The notes beneath the pieces were generated by a model, which ran no database searches, was not told the DNA's origin, and worked only from the letters and a program-made list of their open reading frames with translations. A DNA stretch of 64,000 bases from a virus: positions 40,564-104,563 of IMG/VR virus record IMGVR_UViG_3300047440_000809. One strand, 5' to 3'. Both the position numbers and the translations under genes were made by a program. Below are positions 56,601 through 63,744 of this stretch, one piece after another. Numbering within the stretch: the stretch's first letter is position 1; each line of letters starts with the position of its first letter.

Positions 56601-56873
56601 ATGACCATGGCCAACCACATGACCCTTCCAGTGCTTCCATACGAGAAGTTCCGACGGCTCAGCCCTGCCCAGCAGGTCTTCTTGAACGTGCTCAGCCTCT
56701 ACGGAGACTCGCGACCTCCGTACGGGCAGCACGATTCAGGGCGGCATGCTTCCGCGTGGCACCGAACAGCGCGGTCCTTGGCCCGGCTTGGCTACGCCAA
56801 CGTGGCCCGCGAAGGGCGCGGCTACGTGGTGTGCCCTCTCGTGCGCACGACCTCGTACTCGTCTGAGATGTAA
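56601..56873 (+). CDS. possible winged-helix protein
   Basis: 90 aa (a second ATG two codons later is possible). LSPAQQVFLNVLSLYG, WHRTARSLARLGYANVA and EGRGYVVCPL follow a helix-helix-strand pattern typical of small winged-helix domains. Confidence 0.5.
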   Translation: MTMANHMTLPVLPYEKFRRLSPAQQVFLNVLSLYGDSRPPYGQHDSGRHASAWHRTARSLARLGYANVAREGRGYVVCPLVRTTSYSSEM

Positions 56874-56887
56874 CGGAAAGGACCCCA

Positions 56888-57118
56888 ATGACCCTCATCA
56901 TCTTCGCCCTCCTCATCGGCATGGCGCTCGGCGCGATCCTCAAGGGCGCGCTCAAGATCGCCATCGTGGTCACGCTCGCGGTAGCGGCCGTCGTCTTCAC
57001 CTGCCGCGAGCTGAAGATCGACTGGCACAACCTGCTGAACGTAGCGGCCGATCAGGCGGTCGAGCAGTATCACCACGTGGAGCCCCCACGGCAACACCGA
57101 ACCGGAGGTTACCTATGA
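56888..57118 (+). CDS. small membrane protein
   Basis: 76 aa, AAAGGA ribosome binding site. Hydrophobic segments at about 3-18 and 22-40 with a conserved-looking Gly/Ala pattern, then a soluble tail. Overlaps the next gene by ATGA. Confidence 0.55.
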   Translation: MTLIIFALLIGMALGAILKGALKIAIVVTLAVAAVVFTCRELKIDWHNLLNVAADQAVEQYHHVEPPRQHRTGGYL

Positions 57119-57258
57119 CACACATCGCGGCCGCGGGACTTCTCGTCATCAGCTTCGTACGGTATGGGCAGGGCAAGACTCTCGACGCGATCTACGCTGC
57201 GTGCTGTGCAGCCGTTCTGCTCCTCGGCCAGATCGCGATCAACACGAACAAGAAGTAG
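57115..57258 (+). CDS. tiny membrane protein
   Basis: 47 aa. Two hydrophobic stretches (about 4-16 and 24-42), ends NTNKK. Coupled to the previous membrane protein; the two may form a complex. Confidence 0.5.
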   Translation: MTHIAAAGLLVISFVRYGQGKTLDAIYAACCAAVLLLGQIAINTNKK

Positions 57259-57268
57259 TATCGGCAGC

Positions 57269-57484
57269 GTGAGCTGCTGGTTCTTGTCCTTCTTCTGGAA
57301 GCGCGGCGATGACCCTGTCTGGCGTCCCGAGAACGCCACGACCAAGGGCGAGCACCCCCTCGCCTACATGAACCGAGCGCGCGACGCCTACCCCGATCGC
57401 GAGTACAAGCTGTTGTTCTTCTACGAAATCCCCCCGGAGGTCTTCGCCTTCGCGCGCGGCGCCGCTACCACGGACGATCAGTGA
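57269..57484 (+). CDS. small hypothetical protein
   Basis: 71 aa, GTG start 7 nt after TAGTAT, no ribosome binding site. Aromatic start (SCWFLSFFWKRG), then a helix-strand segment (YKLLFFYEIPPEVFAFA). Convergent with the methyltransferase-GT gene, overlapping it by 20 nt. Confidence 0.45.
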   Translation: MSCWFLSFFWKRGDDPVWRPENATTKGEHPLAYMNRARDAYPDREYKLLFFYEIPPEVFAFARGAATTDDQ

Positions 57485-58787
57485 GCCGCTGGTACGGCGG
57501 CATCGCTCTGAACCGGTTGTCCTCGGCGCGCTCCGCGACTCGTTCGACCTCATTGCGGTTCGCCCACCAGGAGGCGTCGAAGTTGTAGGTGCAGACGATC
57601 TTGTCGATGCAGGCGTAGCGCTCGCCGGCCATCTCCAAGAGCGGATACATCACGGCGTGATCGATGGCGAGGTCGCACCACGAGCCGTCCGGCTTGTGCA
57701 GATCCTTCGGGTCGATCTTCTTCACGAGCCCCGCGCGGAACGTCTTGAGGTGCGTGGCCCGCCAGTCCATCTTGCGCACGAGTGATCCCGCCGGGTAGCG
57801 TGAGGCGAAGCCCACGGTGCCGTCTGGCTGCATGAACTGCCCGTATGTGAGCCAGGCGCCCGCCTGGTACGCCGCAGCCACGACTTCGAGTGCGCGGTCG
57901 TGCGCCAGCCAGTCGTCGCCGTCGAGCCACACGATGACCTCGTCGTCGGGGAGTTCGACCCAGATGTCCCACGCGTTTTGGAGCGCCGCCTCCCGCACGG
58001 GGTTCTTCATCAGCCGCGTTCGCGTGTCCTGCGGGGCCATCTGCGCGTGCACGTACGTCCTGTCGTCGCTCGCGGCATCAACGTAGTAGTGCGTCCAATC
58101 CATGAAGGTCTGCCGGTACACACTCTCGATGCAACGCCTCGCCCACTTCTCTGCGTTCAGCGCCGTCGATGTGACTGTCATATGGAGAGGGCGCGGGGGC
58201 TCGCCCGGCACGAGCACGAAGAAGTTGTCGGCCGCTCCCACGTGCTGGGCGTCCGTCGCGCGCATCAGCTCGCGCAGCAGCTCGGTCTTCCGGTCGTCGG
58301 GGATCCAACCGCGCGTGCCGAACTTCGACAGCCAGTAGGAGGGTGGCTGGAGGTTCACGTGGCCCGGCCACTCCTGCCCTGGTACCGCGGCGGACCAGAC
58401 GATGTAACGACGGGCTAGCGCCGTCACGTTCGACACGATGGTGTCAGCGTACTCAGCAGGGATGTGCTCGGCGGTCTCGGTGCAGATCACCGTTGCGTAC
58501 CCGGGGTGATTGAAAGCGGCCGTGTCCAGGATGGCCCGCACCGTCAGGTCGAATGGCACGATCTCGATGTTTGGTTCGCACAGCTCTTGCGCTGCCGGCG
58601 CGTAGTCGGCTCCCAAGACATTCCACCCCAGCTCTAGCAGCCGCTTTGTCTGGAGTCCGATCCCACAACCGATGTCGAGCGCCGTCTGCACTCCCAGCAC
58701 GTTGTGGATGCAGTTCGCCAGCCGCCTATACGGCTCCCGGCGGGTTCTCATCTGCTCAAAGAAGGCCGAATCGTGCGCCTCAGCCAT
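57465..58787 (-). CDS. methyltransferase-glycosyltransferase fusion
   Basis: 440 aa. Residues 1-200: class I SAM methyltransferase with LDIGCGIGLQTKRLLELGW, ICTETAEHI and a Trp-rich end. Residues about 210-440: GT-A domain with MTVTSTALNAEKWARRCIESV, a metal-binding EVIVWLDGDDWLAHD and then DHAVMYPLLEM. Two enzyme domains in one chain suggest coupled methylation and transfer of a sugar. Other GTs in the window are not fused this way. Confidence 0.7.
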   Translation of the reverse strand: MAEAHDSAFFEQMRTRREPYRRLANCIHNVLGVQTALDIGCGIGLQTKRLLELGWNVLGADYAPAAQELCEPNIEIVPFDLTVRAILDTAAFNHPGYATVICTETAEHIPAEYADTIVSNVTALARRYIVWSAAVPGQEWPGHVNLQPPSYWLSKFGTRGWIPDDRKTELLRELMRATDAQHVGAADNFFVLVPGEPPRPLHMTVTSTALNAEKWARRCIESVYRQTFMDWTHYYVDAASDDRTYVHAQMAPQDTRTRLMKNPVREAALQNAWDIWVELPDDEVIVWLDGDDWLAHDRALEVVAAAYQAGAWLTYGQFMQPDGTVGFASRYPAGSLVRKMDWRATHLKTFRAGLVKKIDPKDLHKPDGSWCDLAIDHAVMYPLLEMAGERYACIDKIVCTYNFDASWWANRNEVERVAERAEDNRFRAMPPYQRLTDRPW

Positions 58788-58806
58788 GTGCGGTAGACTC
58801 TCCGTT

Positions 58807-59154
58807 GTGGACCCAGTGACGCCAGGCGCTGATTTCGGCCGGCTGATGCAGTACGGAGCCGTGGGTACCATCGCAGCGGGGCTGCTGGCGCTGGTCGTGG
58901 TCTTGGTCCGGCAGTTCGTGAACCACGCGCTCGAACAGAACAAGAAGCTCCTGGAGCGCCACGACGAGATGATGGAGCGCCACGACAAGATGCAGGAGAA
59001 GCACGTGGAGGCGATCCACGCTCTTACGAGGGCAATTCACGAGCTGAGCCGCGACGTCGGTCTCCTCTTCAACGAGGTCTCGGCTATGTCGGAAGGCTCG
59101 CGCGTGGAGGTGACGGGGCGCCATCGGATCAAGCCCCCGCGCGGCAGCGGGTAG
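58807..59154 (+). CDS. TM plus coiled-coil protein
   Basis: 115 aa, GTG start 7 nt after TAGACT. TM at about 16-36 (YGAVGTIAAGLLALVVVLV), then a coiled coil with heptads (KLLERHDEMMERHDKMQEKH) and a helical end. Possible virion or lysis-complex membrane protein. Confidence 0.55.
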   Translation: MDPVTPGADFGRLMQYGAVGTIAAGLLALVVVLVRQFVNHALEQNKKLLERHDEMMERHDKMQEKHVEAIHALTRAIHELSRDVGLLFNEVSAMSEGSRVEVTGRHRIKPPRGSG

Positions 59155-59156
59155 CA

Positions 59157-59624
59157 TCACACCGCCTTGAGCTTGGGCGCCTCGGTCAGCTCCTTGAGCG
59201 CCTGCTTGACGTCCTTGTTCCCGTGCGCCAGCTCCGCGGCGACCCACCCTGCGATGGCCGCCTGGCGCTGCCCCGAGAGCTTCTCCCACAGCACGCAGTT
59301 CGTCAGGCGCGTGGTGCGCGTCTCGGCCGTGTAGTCGGCGATCCGCCGCAGCACGATGGCCATGAGCTGCTTGAACTCCTCGACGCGCGAGGGGTCGAGC
59401 AGCGTGCCGTACGGTGTCCGCAGGATGACGATCCCGCGAAGCTTTCGCATGTAGTCGGTCACGATCACGTTCGCCGCCCGTCGGTCCTTCGAGACCGTGC
59501 GATCCGTGATGACCTTCATGGTGTTGCCCGCGCGCGTCGAGTCCTCGTTCCGCACGCGGTTCTTCTCGCCACCCTCGACGCGGATGGTCCCTGTGATGAG
59601 AATCAGCGGCCGCAGATCGACCAT
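59157..59624 (-). CDS. hypothetical protein
   Basis: 155 aa. Beta start (LILITGTIRVEGGE), basic helical middle, DPSRVEEFKQLMAIVLRRI and a helical end. No motif recognised. Confidence 0.5.
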   Translation of the reverse strand: MVDLRPLILITGTIRVEGGEKNRVRNEDSTRAGNTMKVITDRTVSKDRRAANVIVTDYMRKLRGIVILRTPYGTLLDPSRVEEFKQLMAIVLRRIADYTAETRTTRLTNCVLWEKLSGQRQAAIAGWVAAELAHGNKDVKQALKELTEAPKLKAV

Positions 59625-59642
59625 CCGGGAGAAGGTATCTTA

Positions 59643-59672
59643 TTGCTGTACTGCTGGCAAATCTGCTAGCCT
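59643..59672 (+). promoter_or_regulatory. promoter, leaderless type
   Basis: TTGCTG, 18 bp, TAGCCT, 9 nt, ATG of the 59682 gene; the gap contains the recurring GTTGGCAC word. Confidence 0.6.
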
Positions 59673-59681
59673 GTTGGCACC

Positions 59682-59933
59682 ATGAACAAGGGCGATGCTG
59701 TCACGGTCAACACGCAGCACGGAATCGGCAAGGGCACGGTCCACACGGTGGCGACAGCGAAGGGCGGAAAGCACTTCGCACAGATCAAGGCGCCGACGGG
59801 CTACGGCCACACCCTCGTCAACATCTACCTCGACCCCGAGGACGAAGGGAAGACGTGGGCAGCCGGTGACGACGAGGCCGCGCTCGACAGCGTTCAGGCG
59901 CACCTCGCGGGCAAGGCGCTGAGCGGCCGGTAG
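59682..59933 (+). CDS. DEG-W-RGW family member
   Basis: 83 aa. KGDAVTVNTQHGIGKGTV at the N-terminus, LDPEDEGKTWAAGDDEAA, and a helix VQAHLAGKAL. Same layout as the minus-strand copies but with the RGWH segment changed to AAGDD. The only plus-strand copy seen. Confidence 0.6.
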   Translation: MNKGDAVTVNTQHGIGKGTVHTVATAKGGKHFAQIKAPTGYGHTLVNIYLDPEDEGKTWAAGDDEAALDSVQAHLAGKALSGR

Positions 59934-59938
59934 TCGCC

Positions 59939-61051
59939 GTGGACGTCCCGTTCATCGATCTGCGGCCGTACGGCGAGCTGGTGCGTAGCGGTCACTGGCA
60001 CCCCACCCGTGCGCCGTTCGACGAGGATGCCGCATACCTCCTCAACACCCGCGAGTTCATCGGCGGCGGCCCGACCACCCAGCGCTTCGAGACCGCGCTC
60101 GCCACCAAGCTCGGCGCCCAGCACGCCATCGCGGTCGCAAACGGCACCGACGCCCTGATGCTCGCGCTGCGCGCCGCCGGCATCGAGCGGGGCCACCGGG
60201 TCGCGATGCCCAACCTCACCTTCTGGGCCACCTTCGAGGCGATCGTGAACGTGGGCGCCACGCCCGTGCTGCTCGACGTCGACCCCGTCGATCTCCAGAT
60301 GGACTTCGACGAGTTCGTGCGGGCGCGCAACAACAAGCGGTTCGACGCTGCCATCCTCGTGCACCTCTACGGGTGGTGCTCGACGAAGCTCGACCAGTTC
60401 CGATCCTTCTGCCGAGACAAGCGCGTCACGCTGATCGAGGACGGCGCCCAGGCGTTCGGTGTGAAGTTCGCCGGCAAGAGCATCTTCGAGGACGCCGATG
60501 CCATCACGCTGTCCTTCCACCCGGCGAAGGTCATCGGCGGGATCGGCGACGGCGGCGCGGTCTTGACCCGGAGCGCGCGGACCGCAGGGCGGGTGCGGCT
60601 CCTAGCAAATCACGGGCGCATCGCCCACCAGGAGCACGCCGTGGTGGGGTGGAATTCGCGCATGGACGCGATCCAGGCCGCGTGGCTGCTGCGGGCGCTG
60701 GAGGTTTCTGACAAGGTGATCGATGCGCGGCGGGACATCACGCACCTCTACGGGGCGCACAGGCACGAGACGGTCCGTGGCAACGGCTACCTGGACGTGC
60801 GCCACCCCGATCACGTCGAGGCCAAAGAGGTGTTGAAGCGCCTCGCAGCCGCTGGCGTCGAGGCTCGTCAGGTCTACCCACTCACGATCGCGGACCAGCC
60901 GGGTGCGCGGCAGTATGCACTCACGATCGGGGAGCTGTCAGTGAGCCGCCACTTCGTCGAGCGCGTCGTCAACCTGCCAGTCTGGTACGGGATGACCGCC
61001 GAGGACGTGGACCGGTGCGTGGTTGCTTGGGAGAAGGCGGCGCGGGGGTGA
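59939..61051 (+). CDS. wbpE: WbpE-like PLP aminotransferase (DegT/DnrJ)
   Basis: 370 aa, GTG start. NGTDALMLALRA (PLP phosphate loop), LIEDGAQAFGVKF with Asp168, and LSFHPAKVIGGIGDGGAV with the Schiff-base Lys197 are all present, so it should be active. In the Wbp pathway this enzyme aminates the 3-keto sugar made by WbpB. GTGA-coupled to wbpD. Confidence 0.8.
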   Translation: MDVPFIDLRPYGELVRSGHWHPTRAPFDEDAAYLLNTREFIGGGPTTQRFETALATKLGAQHAIAVANGTDALMLALRAAGIERGHRVAMPNLTFWATFEAIVNVGATPVLLDVDPVDLQMDFDEFVRARNNKRFDAAILVHLYGWCSTKLDQFRSFCRDKRVTLIEDGAQAFGVKFAGKSIFEDADAITLSFHPAKVIGGIGDGGAVLTRSARTAGRVRLLANHGRIAHQEHAVVGWNSRMDAIQAAWLLRALEVSDKVIDARRDITHLYGAHRHETVRGNGYLDVRHPDHVEAKEVLKRLAAAGVEARQVYPLTIADQPGARQYALTIGELSVSRHFVERVVNLPVWYGMTAEDVDRCVVAWEKAARG

Positions 61052-61671
61052 CCGTGAATGATCTCGGACGCGGTATCCAAGCGCACGCGACGGCCGTCAT
61101 CGAGTGTCGGTGGAACGACATCGGCGACGACACCAAAATCTGGCACTTCACCCACGTGATGGCCGGCGCCGATATCGGCAAGAACTGCATGCTCGGGCAG
61201 GGCGTGCACGTCGGACCGGGCGTTCACATCGGTGACGGCTGCCGCATACAGAATGGCGCACAGCTGTTCGACGGCGTGGTGCTCGAAGACAACGTCTTCG
61301 TCGGCCCGTGCGTGGTGTTCACGAACGTCAAGACACCCCGGGCCTTCGTCAAGCGCGCAAGCGCCTTCGACCGCATCGTCGTCAAGCGCGGCGCCTCCAT
61401 CGGTGCGAACGCCACCATCCTGCCCGGCGTCACGATCGGCGAGTACGCGATGGTCGGCGCCGGTGCGGTGGTGGCAGATCACGTGTCGGCACACGGCATC
61501 GTGCTGGGGAACCCCGCGCGCTGGCGCGGGTGGGTGTGCGAATGCGGCGAGGTGCTCAGCTATCCCCCCGATGTGGCCGCCGCGTGCCCGAGCTGCCACG
61601 CTCGGTACACGACCGCCGGTGATACACTCAAGCGCCTGGAGGAATCACCCAGTGGCCAAAGCTCCACCTGA
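61048..61671 (+). CDS. wbpD: WbpD-like N-acetyltransferase with zinc ribbon
   Basis: 207 aa, GTG start. Left-handed beta-helix hexapeptides (IWHFTHVMAGADIG, GVHVGPGVHIGDG, NVFVGPCVVFTN, GASIGANATILPGVTIG) with the NPAR.. end typical of WbpD/WlbB, which acetylates the 3-amino group. An added C-terminal zinc ribbon (CECGEV and CPSCHARY) matches several bacterial WbpD homologues. Completes the route to UDP-GlcNAc(3NAc)A. Confidence 0.8.
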   Translation: MTVNDLGRGIQAHATAVIECRWNDIGDDTKIWHFTHVMAGADIGKNCMLGQGVHVGPGVHIGDGCRIQNGAQLFDGVVLEDNVFVGPCVVFTNVKTPRAFVKRASAFDRIVVKRGASIGANATILPGVTIGEYAMVGAGAVVADHVSAHGIVLGNPARWRGWVCECGEVLSYPPDVAAACPSCHARYTTAGDTLKRLEESPSGQSST

Positions 61672-61861
61672 CCCGCGCCATGTCGTCCTGCGCGCCGTCA
61701 AGCGTGGAGAGGTCATCGAGCGCCCGGCGCGGACAGGTGAAGGGTATGTGAAGGAGAAAATCCACGACGAGGGGCTCTACTTTTTGCCGACCGGCGCCAC
61801 GCACGGGTTCTTCGTCGAGGCGCCAAAACTGTGGGAAGAGCTGGACAAACTGCTCGACTAG
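61652..61861 (+). CDS. small hypothetical protein
   Basis: 69 aa, GTG start within the end of wbpD. Short alpha/beta protein with EKIHDEGLYFLP, which echoes the DEG motif but lacks the W.RGWH part. Function unknown. Confidence 0.5.
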   Translation: MAKAPPDPRHVVLRAVKRGEVIERPARTGEGYVKEKIHDEGLYFLPTGATHGFFVEAPKLWEELDKLLD

Positions 61862-61871
61862 GAGGTTCGCC

Positions 61872-62027
61872 ATGGGATTACTGCTCGCGCTGCTGCTCCT
61901 CGGTCTCATCCTCTACGCGCTGCCGCTCCACCCGAAGGTGTGCGAGATCGGCAAGCTCACGTTCTTCGCCGCGCTCCTCGGCTTCTGCATTCGCTATCAC
62001 GGCGAGTTCATGCACGCGCTCCGATGA
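61872..62027 (+). CDS. small membrane protein
   Basis: 51 aa, ribosome binding site GGAGG. Leu-rich TM at about 2-19 and a second at 28-42; resembles small membrane proteins found next to phage methylases. ATGA overlap with the Dam gene. Confidence 0.6.
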   Translation: MGLLLALLLLGLILYALPLHPKVCEIGKLTFFAALLGFCIRYHGEFMHALR

Positions 62028-62887
62028 CGCTCGCACTCGTGCCCGACGTCCGTGCAGTACCGAACGCGCCGAAGCGTGTGCAGCCGTTCCTTCGCTGGAC
62101 GGGAGGAAAGCGGCAGCTCGTCGATGAGATTCGCACGTGGCTGCCGCCGCAGTGGAAGGCGTACCACGAGCCCTTCCTCGGATCGGGCGCGCTGTTCTTC
62201 GCGGTCAAGCCTGTCCTCGCCTATCTGTCGGACGCGAACAACCGCCTGACTTGCACGTTCGGCGCGGTTCAGCGCGAGCTGCCCAAGGTCGTCGAGTCGC
62301 TGAAGGTCTACGCCTCGATGTACGAACAGCACGGGCCCTCGTTCTACACGTACGTGCGTGACATCGACCCTGACACCATGGAGGCACACGAGCTGGCCGC
62401 CTGGTTCATCTTCATGAACAAGACAGGCTTCAACGGGATCTGGCGCGTGAACGCCTCGGGCAAGTACAACGTGCCGGCGGGAAAGTTCACGACCCCGCCG
62501 AAGGTCTGCGACGAGGAGACGCTCGGGGCGTGCTCGAAGGCGCTCGGGGGCGCCACCGTCATCAACGCCGACTTCCGCTCGGTCGAGCAGCGCGCGATGG
62601 CGGGGGACTTCGTCTACTTCGATCCGCCGTACGTGCCGCTCTCCACCACGGCCGACTTCACCGCGTACACTGCCGAAGGCTTCAAGCATGGCGATCAGGT
62701 GGCTCTGCGCGACGTCGCCCGGCGGCTCAAGAAGAAGGGCGTCTACGTGATCCTCTCGAACTCCGCAGCGCCACTCGTGCGCGAGCTGTACGCAGACGGC
62801 TTCGAGATTCGCGAGGTGAGTCGGAAGGGCTCGATCAGCGCCAAGACCGAAGACCGCGGGCGCGTCACTGAGCTGCTGATCCGCTAG
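62024..62887 (+). CDS. dam: Dam-type D12 class N6-adenine methyltransferase
   Basis: 287 aa. RWTGGKRQL (motif X), EPFLGSGALFF (motif I, SAM binding), FNGIWRVNASGKYNVPAG and DFVYFDPPYVPL (catalytic DPPY) in the order of the D12 class. Probably methylates adenine in a short site of viral or host DNA, for protection from restriction or timing. No restriction partner is adjacent. Confidence 0.85.
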   Translation: MTLALVPDVRAVPNAPKRVQPFLRWTGGKRQLVDEIRTWLPPQWKAYHEPFLGSGALFFAVKPVLAYLSDANNRLTCTFGAVQRELPKVVESLKVYASMYEQHGPSFYTYVRDIDPDTMEAHELAAWFIFMNKTGFNGIWRVNASGKYNVPAGKFTTPPKVCDEETLGACSKALGGATVINADFRSVEQRAMAGDFVYFDPPYVPLSTTADFTAYTAEGFKHGDQVALRDVARRLKKKGVYVILSNSAAPLVRELYADGFEIREVSRKGSISAKTEDRGRVTELLIR

Positions 62888-63162
62888 AGGTGCCCGCGGT
62901 CCGTGGTGATGGCCACCTTCGCGCGCGCCCAGCCGTCCATCATGTTTTTGAGGATGTAGTCGATGTCAGCGATGAAAGTCTGCTGATCACCTTGTCCGTA
63001 CGTCGGATACAGTTGCGAAAGGCGGAGCAGGCGCTCTCCCACATCGATAACGCATCGACCTGCTGTTGCAATCGCCGAGCTGATCCGCGAGTCGCGGTAC
63101 TCCCGCGTGCGCTTGTGTGGAGGGATGGGTTTCTCGCCATTGCCGTTTTCACCGTTTGCCAT
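62884..63162 (-). CDS. hypothetical helical protein
   Basis: 92 aa. Basic disordered start (GEKPIPPHKRTREYRDSR), then helices with IDVGERLLRLSQLYPTYG. Overlaps the dam stop by 4 nt. Function unknown. Confidence 0.5.
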   Translation of the reverse strand: MANGENGNGEKPIPPHKRTREYRDSRISSAIATAGRCVIDVGERLLRLSQLYPTYGQGDQQTFIADIDYILKNMMDGWARAKVAITTDRGHL

Positions 63163-63195
63163 CCTTTAACGCTCATCTGAGTTTCTGCAAGCCCC

Positions 63196-63744
63196 TCACG
63201 CCGCCGCCGTCTGCTTTCGCTTGCGCACTGCGCTAGCGGCCATCGCCAGGATGAGCAGAACGGACCCACCACCCACTACCCACCAGATCCAGCGGTTCTC
63301 GTCGCCGAGCGCCCCCGAGGATGCATCCGCGCCGGGTGTGGGCGCGAATGACACAGCGGTTCTAAGAGCACGCAGCGCCTTCTGCGCGGACGCAGGCGTC
63401 GGGATCACACCCCCGTGAGACTCGACGTACTGGGTGACTTGCGTCGCGAGGTAGTTGACGTGCTGACGGACGTACGTGAGTGACATCGGCGCGGGGGCGC
63501 CGAGGTAGGTCGCGAAGGCATAGTTCGTGGCCTTGACAGTGGCCGGACCTATGGCGCCGTCGACCTTGAGCCTAGACAGCGTCGAGTCACCGTTCGCAGT
63601 ACCGAGCGCCTTCAAGGCGTTTTGGAGCAGCGTGGCGGGCGATATGCGTGAGCGGATCTGCTGCCGCGCGATCACCTGTGCATTCTTATGCTGAAGCAGA
63701 TCGAGCTGCTCGGCAGTCGGCTGGCCAAATCCGCCGGTGATCAT
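63196..63744 (-). CDS. peptidoglycan-binding-like, C-tail-anchored protein
   Basis: 182 aa. Helical N-terminus with LLQHKNAQVIARQQ, then DGAIGPATVKATNYAF, the PG-binding-like core shared with 24553-25413, a helical domain, a Pro/Gly linker and a C-terminal TM (WIWWVVGGGSVLLILAMA) ending RKRKQTAAA. Paralogue of the 24553 protein without its first domain. Confidence 0.6.
   Translation of the reverse strand: MITGGFGQPTAEQLDLLQHKNAQVIARQQIRSRISPATLLQNALKALGTANGDSTLSRLKVDGAIGPATVKATNYAFATYLGAPAPMSLTYVRQHVNYLATQVTQYVESHGGVIPTPASAQKALRALRTAVSFAPTPGADASSGALGDENRWIWWVVGGGSVLLILAMAASAVRKRKQTAAA

Noticed and set aside
62024-63162. Restriction-modification system around the Dam methylase
   Set aside because: No endonuclease or specificity gene lies next to it; the neighbours are a small membrane protein and a helical protein of unknown function.
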